Shown piece after piece: positions 35,060 to 44,364 of a stretch of 64,000 bases of DNA. The stretch is from contig CAWDCL010000002.1 of assembly GCA_963800865.1 (NCBI GenBank), forward strand, positions 680,870 to 744,869, given 5' to 3'. Numbering within the stretch: the first letter of the stretch is position 1; each line of letters begins with the position of its first letter. Under the pieces are notes generated by a model. That model saw only the letters and a list, made by a program, of their open reading frames with translations. It was not told the DNA's origin and made no database searches. Both the position numbers and the translations under genes were made by a program. Origin of the DNA: JALOKP01 sp963800865. Its GTDB lineage: Bacteria; Acidobacteriota; Polarisedimenticolia; J045.

Positions 35060-36129
35060 CTGTCCTTCGCCACAACCGAGTCCGGGCACCCTTGATGGCT
35101 CGCGCGGCTCGAGATGGCAGGCGAACACGCCGGCCGAACGCACGTCTGTGCTTGTCGGCGACGGTCATGCGCAGTCGCTGACAGCGGGGGCGGCGGTGCA
35201 CCTTCCTGCAAGGGCACACGAGCTCCTCGACGAGACCGCGGCGATGGACTTGTCGAGCGTAAGCGTCAGGCCGCTTGGCGCCACTCGTAGCGATGATGAA
35301 GCCCGCCGAGGCGAGGCAGAGCGATGATCTCGGCGGCTGGATGCGGCTTCGACTCCACGGCTCGCACCGCGGGCGCGTCCTTCTTCAGGGACAAGTGCGT
35401 CCGGTCGTTGAGGTAGTACGAGGCGAAGCAGGCCAGAAGGCGCTGGAGGTGTTTCTCGTTGAGGGCGATGACGTGGTCGAGGAGATCGCGGCGCGCGGTG
35501 CCTGGTCGTAGGGGAACGCCTCGCGGAGTTGTTGCGTGATCCAGGCCGCCGTCGGATGGCCGGCGACACGGAAGTGCAACAGTACGCGCCGAGCGTGGTG
35601 GACGATGAAGAAGATGTAGAGCACACGGAACGTGGCGGTGGGGACCGTGAAGAAGTCGATCGCGGCGATGGCCTCGCGGTGGTTGGCGAGAAAGGTGCGC
35701 CATCGTTGCCGTGCGTCGGGATCAGTCGGGCGCCGGGGCATAAGGCGCGAGACCGTGCGTTCGGAGACCTCAAGACCGAGCTTCTGGATCTCGCCGTGGA
35801 CGCGCGACGCTCCCCACGATCGCGGCCAGCAGCGGCGCAGGGCCAGCCAGAAGACCCGATCGGACAAGCGGATGCGAGGTCGAGGGTGCTTCCGTCGGAG
35901 GACGGAAAGCTGCTGTCGGAGCGCGAGGTTCTCGAGGATCAGGTCGGTCCGGCTGGCGAAGATCGCGAGGAGAGCCCGGGCGACGGCAAGAGCGCGGTTG
36001 AGCATCCTCGCACGATGATGGCGGTAGGGACGGAGGGCAACCGGGCTCGTCTGCGGGCGATTCGGGTATCCTGCACAGGAACACAACTCGTTGAAGGGCA
36101 AGGCGGACGAGGTATTGGCGAGGGACAAC
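35060..36129 (-). mobile_element. Element B, copy with both ends and two internal deletions
   Basis: Ends CTGTCCTTCGCCACAA (35060) and TTGGCGAGGGACA (36129) are inverted. The transposase has LENLALRQQLSVLRRKHP and AAIDFFTVPTATFRVLYIFF, but lacks the block between RRCWPRSW and GASRVHGEIQ and, as in the 19-kb copy, the block between YDQAPR and RDLLDHV. The last deletion removes two DDE residues. Non-autonomous. Confidence 0.8.
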
Positions 36130-36246
36130 ACGTCCTTGGACATTTTCCTGCGCGCGAACGAACGCGGACTTTGGTCAGCGAGTGCGGAGATGCCGCGGAC
36201 GCGGTGCTTACTGACTCCGGCCCCGACTGGTCCCCGGTTCCGCCGA

Positions 36247-36708
36247 TCAGTTCCGTATCGAGATCCGCATGCCCGACAGGTCGAGCGAGACCATCAGGCC
36301 GATCTGCCGGCCCTGGATCTTCAGGCGGACGCCGCGCGAGTTCTGTAGTTCGGCAACGCTGCCACCGCCGGCCAGCGCGCCGCCGGCGCTCACCGCCGTG
36401 TACGTGCCCTCGATGTCGCTCGGCTGCTTGAGATTGGAGACCTCGCCGATGAACTCGGCACGCGCGACGCCGATTGTCGCGCCGAGGCTGACGCCGGCGA
36501 TCCTGAGGTCGTATCCCTTGTCACCGACCATCATCACACCGGAGCCCCCGCTGCCGCCGACGATGAAGCCGGCGCGCCAGATCGTGAGCTCGATCGTCGG
36601 GTTGGGGTTGGGTTTGGCCTGCGCGAGGACCAGCGCGGGGAACGCCGCCGCACCGGCGACCACCGCGGCCGAGGAGATGAACTGGCGACGTGTGGTGGTG
36701 CTCTTCAT
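36247..36708 (-). CDS. Tat-exported protein of unknown function
   Basis: A 153-aa protein with twin-Arg signal TTRRQFISSAAVVAGAAAFP. The mature part is glycine-rich with IWRAGFIVGGSGGSGVM, GYDLRIAGVSLGATIG and a C-terminal GLMVSLDLSGMRISIRN; a small beta-rich, possibly lipid- or surface-associated fold. ATG at 36708 with AGGAGCTGTCCC upstream. No family recognised. Confidence 0.65.
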   Translation of the reverse strand: MKSTTTRRQFISSAAVVAGAAAFPALVLAQAKPNPNPTIELTIWRAGFIVGGSGGSGVMMVGDKGYDLRIAGVSLGATIGVARAEFIGEVSNLKQPSDIEGTYTAVSAGGALAGGGSVAELQNSRGVRLKIQGRQIGLMVSLDLSGMRISIRN

Positions 36709-37073
36709 GGGACAGCTCCTTTTCCGAAAGCGGGGGACTCGGACGCGCGCTCACGATGGCGAGCATCGGCGGTGATGTTACCACGCGCCGCGCGCGGCCC
36801 TGAGGCTAGGCTGGCCCCCGATCCGTCGGTCCCCGGCATTCGGGGTCCTGGCCGGGACTCGGCGGGCCGTTAGCCGGTGCCGATCGCGGGCCGGCCGCGT
36901 CCCGCGCGGCGACCGCATCCGGACTCCGGCTGTCCCGCGGCGATCGCGACCAACCCCGGCCCGATTCCGCGCGAGAATCTCCGCGTGGAGAAGAGGGATT
37001 CCGCGCCGCCCTTCGCCGAGGGAACGCCCTTGCGAGGGGGGTCGTCCCCCCAGCCGACTGCACCGGGAGACTC
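36709..37073. other. Intergenic, no gene seen
   Basis: GC-rich sequence between the Tat-protein start and a ligase fragment. No intact frame with family signal; possibly degraded chromosomal DNA. Confidence 0.35.
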
Positions 37074-37379
37074 GTGAACGCCTACCGGTTCTTTTCTCGA
37101 AGCGCCGACTCCGCGTCCGTCCAGGTCGCCGCGCAGATCGACAAGTCCCCGCAGGGGCTCTTCCTCTACCTTGGCTGCCTGCGCGCCGGACTCGCATTCC
37201 TGCCGCTCAACACCGCCTACCAGCGCGACGAGCTGGAGTTCTTCCTGCGCGACGCCGAACCGCGGGCGGCGCCCGCGCGCTTCGACGACGCCCCGGCCGG
37301 CGAGGGCGACCTGGCCGTGATCGTCTACACCTCGGGCACCACGGGCCGCCCCAAGGGGGCGATGGTCAGCCGGTCGGAT
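37074..37379 (+). pseudogene. AMP-dependent acyl-CoA ligase (MatB-like), fragment
   Basis: VAAQIDKSPQGLFLYLGCLR and LNTAYQRDELEFFLRDAEPR are MatB-type malonyl-CoA ligase sequence. The P-loop motif VIVYTSGTTGRPKGAM follows after an internal deletion. The rest is missing; the frame ends near a B fragment. Confidence 0.7.
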
Positions 37380-37454
37380 CAAGAGGTCAACGGGGTTCCG
37401 GTGACGAATCCGCAGGATTCACCCGTTGCCACGCTCACCGACTCGGACGCGCAG

Positions 37455-37546
37455 GGCACTCGTCCGCGGGCGATTCGGGTCTCCTGCATGGGAACGCAAC
37501 TCGTTGAAGAGCAAGGCGGACGGGGTTATGGCGAGGCACAGGCGAT
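37455..37546 (-). mobile_element. Element B left-end fragment
   Basis: GGAACGCAACTCGTTGAAG, GGCGGACGGGGTTATGG and CGAGGCACAG form the B left end on the minus strand. No transposase sequence remains. Confidence 0.6.
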
Positions 37547-37688
37547 CTTCTCCTGGTGATGAATGGCCGGCGACGTGGAAGGCGCGAGGGACACGAGTGA
37601 CTCCTCACTGAGTCCACGACGTGGATCGAAAACGAGAACGCCCTCCGGAAGTGGGTCCTTGCATCGCTACCGGAGAGCGGCTAACAAG

Positions 37689-39110
37689 TCACTTGACGCG
37701 AACGAGATCCGGCAGTTTCCAGCTCCGATCGAAGTAGGCTTCGGTCGGCGCGTACAAGCGGAAGTACGCGAACCAGCCACGACCGGGGGCCGTCGGAATC
37801 CAGTTCTTCTCCTTGCCCTGCGGTGCTTCCGGACCGACATACAAGTCCACGGAACCGTCGTCGTTCTTGACCAGGTCTTTCCGGGAATCCAGCCCGACGA
37901 TGTCGTGCTTCGTTTCGATGAAGCTGCGGGTCTCGGTGTCGTACAGCGTCAAGGCCCAGAACTGCTTCGCGGGGGCATTGGGCGGAACGCGGAGCGCATA
38001 ACTGTTGCCGCCCTGCAGCCATTGCCCGTCTTTGTCCTTCTGGATCCCGAGGAAGACCTGCCCTAGTCCGGGTGTCTTGGTTGTCATCCCGGCGGTGAGG
38101 GTGATGGCCTCGTAGAACCAAGCCGCGCGTTCGTCGAGAGCCGTGTGGTACTTGGTCTCCTGGTCGGCCTCCAGGAGAACGGCGTTCTTCCAGTGGGAAT
38201 CGGCCCAGATCTCGGCCTCTTTCTGGCGCTTGGCATAACTGTGCGCCCGCGCCATCGCCTCGCCGACCACCGCCGCTTGTTCCAGAATCTTCTTCTGCCG
38301 CGCGTCCGGCTCGAACTTCTTGCCCTTTTCGATGCCCAGCGGCTTGAGCATGGCCACCATCATGCGGTCGCGCTCGTGGACGGGTTCCTCGTTGAGCATC
38401 TTGGACAGGAGCCGCCAAAACTCGAGGCCGTTTTCCGGCCAACCGGTCCACTTCTTCCCTTCCGCGGGAATGATCCGCGTCTTCCGGGGGTTGTCTCGCT
38501 TGGCGTATGAATACGCTTGATAACTGCTCTTCAGCTTTTCCGCTTCCTTCGGGTCCGTGGCCAGCACGCGAAACCCATGCCCGATGTTATTCGTGGGAGA
38601 CTCGAAGACGCGGTAGCCCTCGGCACCTTGCGGAGCTTTCTGGCCGGGCGGCAGTAACAGGTACTTGCCCCCTTCGCCCTTGTCGGGGCCACTCAGGCCC
38701 GCGTCGGTAATCGGACGCTGCCATGAGTCGAGGAGGCCGCCCGCTGTCGGACCTTTCGGATAATCCATCACCAGCGGGCCGGTTCGTTCCAGGTTCACGA
38801 AGCCGAGCAGGTACGGCGTGGTGTCGTTCGGGGTGAGCATCCCCATCTTGTCGCGCGAGCTCACCATCTGCACGAGGTCGCCGTCCTGTTGGCCGAACAC
38901 TTTCTCGTACTGCTCCTGCCATTTGGCGAGGGAGACGATGGGGATCGCCCACAGGTAGGCTTGCGTGGCCCGCTGGAAGTCCATCTCGTCGTACAGCCTG
39001 GTGACGGTGGCGTCGGTCGGGTAGCCACCCTCGAACGCCAGTGGCCCGATGCGGGATTCCATGGTGCCGTTGGTGGGGGGCGCTCCTGACGGCGTCTTGT
39101 CATTCGTCAT
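37689..39110 (-). CDS. DUF1254/DUF1214 domain protein
   Basis: A 473-aa protein. The N-terminal DUF1254 region has RATQAYLWAIPIVSLAKWQE and TPNDTTPYLLGFVNLERTGP; the C-terminal DUF1214 region has AKQFWALTLYDTETRSFIET and GWFAYFRLYAPTEAYFDRSW. No signal peptide is obvious. ATG at 39110 with AGGAGG. Such proteins are widespread with dehalogenase/sulfatase-type genes; biochemical role unknown. Intact. 140 bp separate it from the HAD gene, in the same orientation. Confidence 0.85.
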   Translation of the reverse strand: MTNDKTPSGAPPTNGTMESRIGPLAFEGGYPTDATVTRLYDEMDFQRATQAYLWAIPIVSLAKWQEQYEKVFGQQDGDLVQMVSSRDKMGMLTPNDTTPYLLGFVNLERTGPLVMDYPKGPTAGGLLDSWQRPITDAGLSGPDKGEGGKYLLLPPGQKAPQGAEGYRVFESPTNNIGHGFRVLATDPKEAEKLKSSYQAYSYAKRDNPRKTRIIPAEGKKWTGWPENGLEFWRLLSKMLNEEPVHERDRMMVAMLKPLGIEKGKKFEPDARQKKILEQAAVVGEAMARAHSYAKRQKEAEIWADSHWKNAVLLEADQETKYHTALDERAAWFYEAITLTAGMTTKTPGLGQVFLGIQKDKDGQWLQGGNSYALRVPPNAPAKQFWALTLYDTETRSFIETKHDIVGLDSRKDLVKNDDGSVDLYVGPEAPQGKEKNWIPTAPGRGWFAYFRLYAPTEAYFDRSWKLPDLVRVK

Positions 39111-39249
39111 CGATTCCTCCTCGAGGGATTCTTGGACCCGAGGCCGCGGCGCGACCTCGGGTCGCGAGCAACCAGAATACAAGGTACTCGCCGGGACTGA
39201 CACGCTGAAGGACGCGCGGCGCAGTGGCCCGGTTCGAGGCGAGCGAGCA

Positions 39250-40191
39250 CTACTCGGGCCTGAAAATGGCGTTCCAGTCGCGCTTCATGTCCACCACGAG
39301 CCAGCCACGCTCGGGCGCCTCCTTGAGGGCTTCGACGAGCTTCCCCGTGCTCTTCGACACGGCGTCATACGCGTACTCGCGTTCACCGTCGGTGTGGTGA
39401 ACGATGAGGCCGAAGCTGGGGCGCGGGTTGTTGATCGTGGTGTACTGCAACATCGCGTGGTCGCCGTCGCTGTTCCCACAACAGACCACCGGTCGCCGGC
39501 CGATGAACTGATGGATGCCGACCGGCTTGCCCTGCTTGTCGTTGACAAACAGGTGGTTGAGGGTCTTGGTCAGCACCGGTCCGCTGTCGCGGAGCTCGAA
39601 GGTGGTTCGCGACGTCGAGCCGACCACCTGCTCCGGCGGGATGCCGTAGACGCGCTCCACCCACACACGCATGAAGTCGGCGCCGCCACCCGACACGATG
39701 AAATTCTTGAAGCCATTCGCCCGAAGAAGCCGCAGGAGCTCCTGCATCGGTTGGTAGGTGAGCTCGTCGTAGCGCCTGCCGTATCGCGGGTGCCTGGCCG
39801 AGGCCAACCATGCCTCGACGGCGGCACTGAACTCGTCGGTCGTCATCCCTGCATGCGTGAGGGCCAGGACCTGCATCACGCCGTCGTGGTGTTCGCCGGC
39901 GAGCAGCTTGCCAAGGTCGCCGGCCAGGGCGGCTTGCACGATGGGATCCGACGCGAGCGTGGGCTCGGCGACGATGCGTTGCTTGACCTCGTCGATGGCG
40001 AACGCTGCCTGGAACGGGATCGGCTGCTCAGGCCAGAGCGTGCCGTCGTTGTCGAGCACGGCAACGCGTTCTGCCGGAGGCAGGAAGTCGGGCGATCCTT
40101 CTTTCGTCACCCTGGCGACGAACGCGAGGATTGCCTCCTTGGCCCGGCCATCGTTCCAGGAGGGAAGCGGATCAGCAGCGGTGGAGTTCAT
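39250..40191 (-). CDS. HAD-superfamily phosphatase-like hydrolase
   Basis: A 313-aa protein with motif I VAVLDNDGTLWPEQP (Asp47/Asp49), motif II-like FIVSGGGADFM and a C-terminal acidic GNSDGDHAML loop. The DxDGT pattern fits phosphotransfer rather than dehalogenation. No signal peptide, probably cytoplasmic. It overlaps the upstream 2H gene by 20 bp, so the pair is likely co-expressed. Substrate unknown. Confidence 0.85.
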   Translation of the reverse strand: MNSTAADPLPSWNDGRAKEAILAFVARVTKEGSPDFLPPAERVAVLDNDGTLWPEQPIPFQAAFAIDEVKQRIVAEPTLASDPIVQAALAGDLGKLLAGEHHDGVMQVLALTHAGMTTDEFSAAVEAWLASARHPRYGRRYDELTYQPMQELLRLLRANGFKNFIVSGGGADFMRVWVERVYGIPPEQVVGSTSRTTFELRDSGPVLTKTLNHLFVNDKQGKPVGIHQFIGRRPVVCCGNSDGDHAMLQYTTINNPRPSFGLIVHHTDGEREYAYDAVSKSTGKLVEALKEAPERGWLVVDMKRDWNAIFRPE

Positions 40192-40804
40192 GGAGCTTCC
40201 TCTGGGCGGTACCGTAGTCGCCCAACTGGTACAGGCTCACGGAGACTGCGCGGACGGTGAACGGCTGGAACGGCTCCGCTTGGAGCGCGTCCACGAAGTC
40301 TTTGGTCCCGATTCCGACGGTCAGATGAGGGTGGTAGTTCGTGCCGGTGCGGGGTCCAACGAAGGTGTTGACATAGTCAACGGTCGCCTGGCCGATCGCC
40401 GCGCCGTCGGGGCGGGGCGCGAAGGCCTCGCCTGTCCCGGTCTCCACGGTGAACGGCGCAACCGCGTCGATGATCCTCTGCTGGAGTCGTCGCAGATCCG
40501 GGGTCGGCTCGATGACGATCCCGGCCAACCCGAGACTCCCCTGCACGAGGGCATAGAGGCCGATCGCCCTGGTCTCCCAATTCATCGACTGCTCGGTTCG
40601 CAGCACGCCTTTCACAGCATTCGCAATCGCGTCGAGGTCCGCTGTCCGCACGAACCGCTGGAGAAGGGTGATGTGCGGCGCGTGATTGGCATCGAGGGCG
40701 AACCCCTGCGGGAAATTCTCTCGTAGCCGCGCGTTCACGGACCGTGCCCTCTCAACGGTCGGAGCATCTGGATCGAGCAGTACGTTGATTGCGATCACGC
40801 TCAT
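40172..40804 (-). CDS. 2H phosphoesterase (2'-5' RNA ligase-like)
   Basis: A 210-aa protein with two HxT/HxTx motifs, HITLLQRF near residue 60 and HPHLTVG near 165, in a layout typical of LigT-like 2H enzymes, which open cyclic phosphodiesters. No signal peptide. ATG at 40804 with GGAGAAACC. Co-oriented with the HAD gene that overlaps its 3' end. Substrate not predictable. Confidence 0.8.
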   Translation of the reverse strand: MSVIAINVLLDPDAPTVERARSVNARLRENFPQGFALDANHAPHITLLQRFVRTADLDAIANAVKGVLRTEQSMNWETRAIGLYALVQGSLGLAGIVIEPTPDLRRLQQRIIDAVAPFTVETGTGEAFAPRPDGAAIGQATVDYVNTFVGPRTGTNYHPHLTVGIGTKDFVDALQAEPFQPFTVRAVSVSLYQLGDYGTAQRKLHELHRC

Positions 40805-41056
40805 AGGGTTTCTCCTTGCTCCGGAGTCAACGGTGTGTGTGTCCAGCTGACCCCCCGGCTGGCTGGCGGGAGGCCAATTGTACTTCCGTCCACGTCACCC
40901 GCCGCAACGTGACTTGCGGCCCTCACGGCCACAGGCCGCGCCCGGCGACAATCGCGCCTGCGCAACAGGCCGAATGTTCGACCGCTCTCCGGAAGCGGGG
41001 TGGGCATCGCTCCCGGAGAGCGCCGAAGCCAGGTGACGTGACGCCCCGCGCGCCCC

Positions 41057-43429
41057 CTACTGCCGCGCCATGGCGATGCGCAGGCGCTCCTCCGGCGAGA
41101 TGAAGTGGTCGTTGTCGTCGACCCCCACGTCGAGCTGGACCCAGTGGATCTTGCCGGTGAACTTGCTCGCGTGAACGCTGTAGTCCGGGCTGACCGGCGT
41201 GCCCGAGTCGTGGCCGATGTCGGTCGTCTCGTCCATCGAGAAGACCATGGGCTGCGTCATGGCCACGCGGCCCGAGCCGACGCTTTTCCCGTCGTAGTAG
41301 AGCGTGACGTTGCCGCCCTTGCCCAGGCCTTCGCCGTCGTAGGCGAACTCCATGCGCACCTGGTGCTTCCCGTCGGGAATCGGCTCGGTCGCGGCCGTCG
41401 CGAACTCGTGGATCCCCAGCACGTTGTAGACGAACTTGGCCTTCCCGTCCTGCGCGTACAGGCTCCAGCCGCCGAAGCGGCCGCCCTGCGCGATGATCAC
41501 GCCGTTCGCCGGCTTGCCCTTGCGCACGTCGATCTCCGCCGTGACGCTGAACGAGTGGTTCTTCACGCTGACGACGCTGTTCTCCTGCAGGCGTCCCATG
41601 CCGGGGAAGAACAGCTGCGAGTTCCCCTTGATGAGCGTCGGCCGTCCGGCCATCGCGGGAATGAAGCGCTCCGTGCCCCGATCGTCCAGCGGGAGCACGT
41701 TGTACTTCGTGGCCTCGATCAGGAACAGCCGCTGCAGCTTGTGCAGCATGTCCGGGTTCTCTTTCGCGAGGTTGCGCGCCTGCGTCCAGTCCTTGCTCCC
41801 GTCGTAGAGCTCCCAGACGTCGTCGTCGAAGGCGACCAGCTTCTGGTCCATCAGGATCCAGGGGATCCTGTGCTTCGTGACCGCGCTCCAGCCCTTGTGG
41901 TAGATGCCGCGGTTGCCGCCCATCTCGAAGTACTGGAGGTCGTGCCGCTCCTCCGCCTTCGCGTCGTTGAAGCTGTAGAGCATGCTGGTGCCTTCCATCG
42001 GCGACTGCAGCACGCCGTTGACCAGGGTCGGCTCCGGCAGGCCCGCGGCCTCGAGGATCGTCGGGGCCACGTCGATCACGTGGCTGAACTGGTGGCGCAG
42101 CCCGCCGCGCTCCTTGATCCCCTTCGGCCAGTGCACGATCGTGCCGTTGCGCGTCCCGCCCCAGTGCGACGCCACCTGCTTCGTCCACTGGTAGGGCGCG
42201 TTCGTCGCCCACGCCCAGCCCACCGAGTAGTGGTTGAACGCGGTGGGCGAGCCGAACTCGTCGATCTTGGACAGCATGAACTCCGGCGTCTCGAGGGCCG
42301 CCATGCCGTTGAAGTTGGACATCTCGTTGAAGGCGCCGTTGTGCGTACCTTCCGCCGACGCGCCGTTGTCGCCGAAGATGTAGTAGACGATCGTGTTCTC
42401 GAGCACGCCGAGGTCACCGAGGGCGTCGATCAGGCGGCCGATGTGGTGGTCGGTGTGCTCCAGGAACCCGGCGTAGACCTCCATCTGGCGCTCGAGCACC
42501 GGCTTCATCTGCGCGGGCATCTCGTCCCACGCGGGGATCTCGGCGTGGCGCTTCGTGAGCTCGGCGTCGGGTGCGATGACGCCCAGCTTCTTCTGCCGCG
42601 CGAACGTCTCCTCGCGCAGCTTGTCCCAGCCCTGGGCGAAGCGGCCCTTGTACTTGTCGGCCCACTCCTTGGGGACGTGGTGCGGGGCGTGGACGGCGCC
42701 CGGCGCGAAGTAGACGAAGAACGGCTTCTCGGGCATCAGCGCCTTCTGCTGGCGCACCCAGCCGATGGCGCGGTCGGTCATGTCCTCGGTGAGGTGGTAG
42801 CCTTCGTCGGCCGTGGCCGGCGGTTCGACCGGCGTGAGGCCCTCGTAGAGCGCCGGGTCGTACTGGCTCACCTCGCCGCCGATGAAGCCGTAGAAGTACT
42901 CGAAGCCCCCGCCGCCGGCCGGCCAGGCGTCGAACGGGCCCATGGGCGAGGTCTGCCAGGCCGGGACCTCGTGGCACTTGCCGAACTGGGCGGTCGCGTA
43001 CCCGTTCATCTTGAGGGTGAGCGGAAGCGGCGCCTTGGTGTTCGGGCGCAGCGAGTTGTAGCCCGGCGCGGCCGTGGCGATCTCGGTGATCGCGCCCATC
43101 CCGACGGAGTGGTGGTTGCGGCCGGTCAGCATCGCCTGCCGCGTGGGCGAGCACAGTGCGCACGTGTGGAAGCGAGTGAACTTCAGCCCGTTGGCCGCCA
43201 GCTTCTCGGCGACCGGCGTCTCGCACGGCCCGCCGAACGCGCTCGACGAGCCGAAGCCCACGTCGTCGAGCAGGATGACGAGGACGTTCGGCGCCCCGGC
43301 CGGCGGGAGCACCGTCTCGATCGGCGGAAACCGGGTGTCGGGGTCCTTGGCGTCGAACGTCGTCAGCCCCGGCTTGCGGACGTCGGGGATGGGCAGGATG
43401 GAACGCTGGTGCTTGTCGGGTTTCGTCAT
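41057..43429 (-). CDS. Arylsulfatase-type sulfatase (cytoplasmic form)
   Basis: A 790-aa type I sulfatase. LLDDVGFGSSSAFGG gives the metal-binding Asp pair, and CSPTRQAMLTGRNHHS (Cys about 93) contains the CxPxR signature whose Cys is turned into formylglycine. TDHHIGRLIDALGDLGVLEN and DNGASAEG are conserved further on. There is no signal peptide. The C-terminal third is the beta-sandwich extension (DSGTPVSPDY) common to large sulfatases. ATG at 43429 with AAGGAG. It should cleave aryl or alkyl sulfate esters; the substrate is unknown. Confidence 0.9.
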   Translation of the reverse strand: MTKPDKHQRSILPIPDVRKPGLTTFDAKDPDTRFPPIETVLPPAGAPNVLVILLDDVGFGSSSAFGGPCETPVAEKLAANGLKFTRFHTCALCSPTRQAMLTGRNHHSVGMGAITEIATAAPGYNSLRPNTKAPLPLTLKMNGYATAQFGKCHEVPAWQTSPMGPFDAWPAGGGGFEYFYGFIGGEVSQYDPALYEGLTPVEPPATADEGYHLTEDMTDRAIGWVRQQKALMPEKPFFVYFAPGAVHAPHHVPKEWADKYKGRFAQGWDKLREETFARQKKLGVIAPDAELTKRHAEIPAWDEMPAQMKPVLERQMEVYAGFLEHTDHHIGRLIDALGDLGVLENTIVYYIFGDNGASAEGTHNGAFNEMSNFNGMAALETPEFMLSKIDEFGSPTAFNHYSVGWAWATNAPYQWTKQVASHWGGTRNGTIVHWPKGIKERGGLRHQFSHVIDVAPTILEAAGLPEPTLVNGVLQSPMEGTSMLYSFNDAKAEERHDLQYFEMGGNRGIYHKGWSAVTKHRIPWILMDQKLVAFDDDVWELYDGSKDWTQARNLAKENPDMLHKLQRLFLIEATKYNVLPLDDRGTERFIPAMAGRPTLIKGNSQLFFPGMGRLQENSVVSVKNHSFSVTAEIDVRKGKPANGVIIAQGGRFGGWSLYAQDGKAKFVYNVLGIHEFATAATEPIPDGKHQVRMEFAYDGEGLGKGGNVTLYYDGKSVGSGRVAMTQPMVFSMDETTDIGHDSGTPVSPDYSVHASKFTGKIHWVQLDVGVDDNDHFISPEERLRIAMARQ

Positions 43430-43512
43430 CGTGGTCTCCTTGGGACGTTCGGGTGCGGCCTAAGACGAGCACGTGGACTCACTCGCTGCTCGACGGCACA
43501 CACGAAGTAATT

Positions 43513-43531
43513 TTCCGACGATTCGTCGGAA
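43513..43531. promoter_or_regulatory. Palindrome upstream of the sulfatase gene
   Basis: TTCCGACGATTCGTCGGAA is a perfect 9-bp inverted repeat around one base, 84 bp upstream of the sulfatase ATG. An operator for a dimeric regulator is likely. Confidence 0.45.
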
Positions 43532-43576
43532 GCGGTCAAGGGCGGTTACTGGACTCTCTTGGCCGGCGGCGGCGAC

Positions 43577-43655
43577 CTGTCCCTCGCCACAACCCCGACC
43601 GCCTTACCCTTCAACGAGTTGCGTTCCCATGCTGGATTTCCGAATCGCCCGCGGT
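43577..43655 (+). mobile_element. Element B left-end fragment
   Basis: CTGTCCCTCGCCACAACCCC and TTCAACGAGTTGCGTTCCC, the B left end, cut after about 80 bp. No transposase sequence. Confidence 0.65.
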
Positions 43656-43722
43656 GTGCTTCGCCACTATCGCATCCACGCGTCGGCATGGCCGGCTCGC
43701 GGATGCGATCTTGGCGAAGCAC
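43656..43722. terminator. Long hairpin after the lipoprotein gene, MITE-like
   Basis: GTGCTTCGCCACTATCGCAT... pairs with ...GATGCGATCTTGGCGAAGCAC over 20 of 22 bases, with a 23-base loop. It begins 2 bp after the stop of the minus-strand lipoprotein gene and resembles a B terminal repeat (TGTCCTTCGCCACAATCG). It may work as a terminator. Confidence 0.45.
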
Positions 43723-43724
43723 TC

Positions 43725-44330
43725 CTAGCCGGAACTGGCCGCGACGTTCTGGAGCTGCATCGGGGCGATGTTCCGGGGGGGCGTCGTGACGACGATCTCC
43801 TTCCCCTCGATCGACACCTGGGCGGCCGGGATCAGGACCCCTTCTCCCCTCTTGCCGGGCGGAATCACGAACTCGATGATCCCGACCGTGAAGTCCGCGC
43901 TTCGCGCGCTGATGGCGGTCTCCACGAACGTGATCGGGCGCTTGGTCACCGCCCGGACCTTCCGTCCCTGCGGCGTGTCGACCGAGACCGCGTAGCTGAT
44001 CGGCCAGCGCAGCGAGTTGCCGATGCGGACGAAACCCTTCTCCATCGTCCCCAGGGCATCCGTCAGGCCACTCTGACCGCCCTGTTCGAGGCCGCGCCGG
44101 AGCGTCTCGACCTCCTCATCCGTCGACCAGCTCTCGATCGTCAGCCAGAGCGTATTGGTGCCGGAGGGGAGCACTCCGCCGAGGTTGACGATCCGCGCGC
44201 GGAACGTCTCCCTGCCGGAGTCGTCCCCCGTCTTCTGGGCCGTCGTCGCGCACGCGGCAGCACCAAGCACGAGCCCCGTGACGATCGCCACCTGGGCGAC
44301 ATTCCAATTCGCGGGCAGGTACCTGCTCAT
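43725..44330 (-). CDS. Putative lipoprotein, unknown function
   Basis: A 201-aa protein. Lipobox LVLGAAAC at the end of the signal peptide. The mature part has SGTNTLWLTIESWSTDEEVE and VIPPGKRGEGVLIPAAQVSI. No family recognised. ATG at 44330 with GAGGGAGGATCG. Its role near the sulfatase is unclear. Isolated between a B fragment and a full B copy. Confidence 0.65.
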   Translation of the reverse strand: MSRYLPANWNVAQVAIVTGLVLGAAACATTAQKTGDDSGRETFRARIVNLGGVLPSGTNTLWLTIESWSTDEEVETLRRGLEQGGQSGLTDALGTMEKGFVRIGNSLRWPISYAVSVDTPQGRKVRAVTKRPITFVETAISARSADFTVGIIEFVIPPGKRGEGVLIPAAQVSIEGKEIVVTTPPRNIAPMQLQNVAASSG

Positions 44331-44364
44331 CGATCCTCCCTCGGCTGATAGCCGGAATTGAGGG

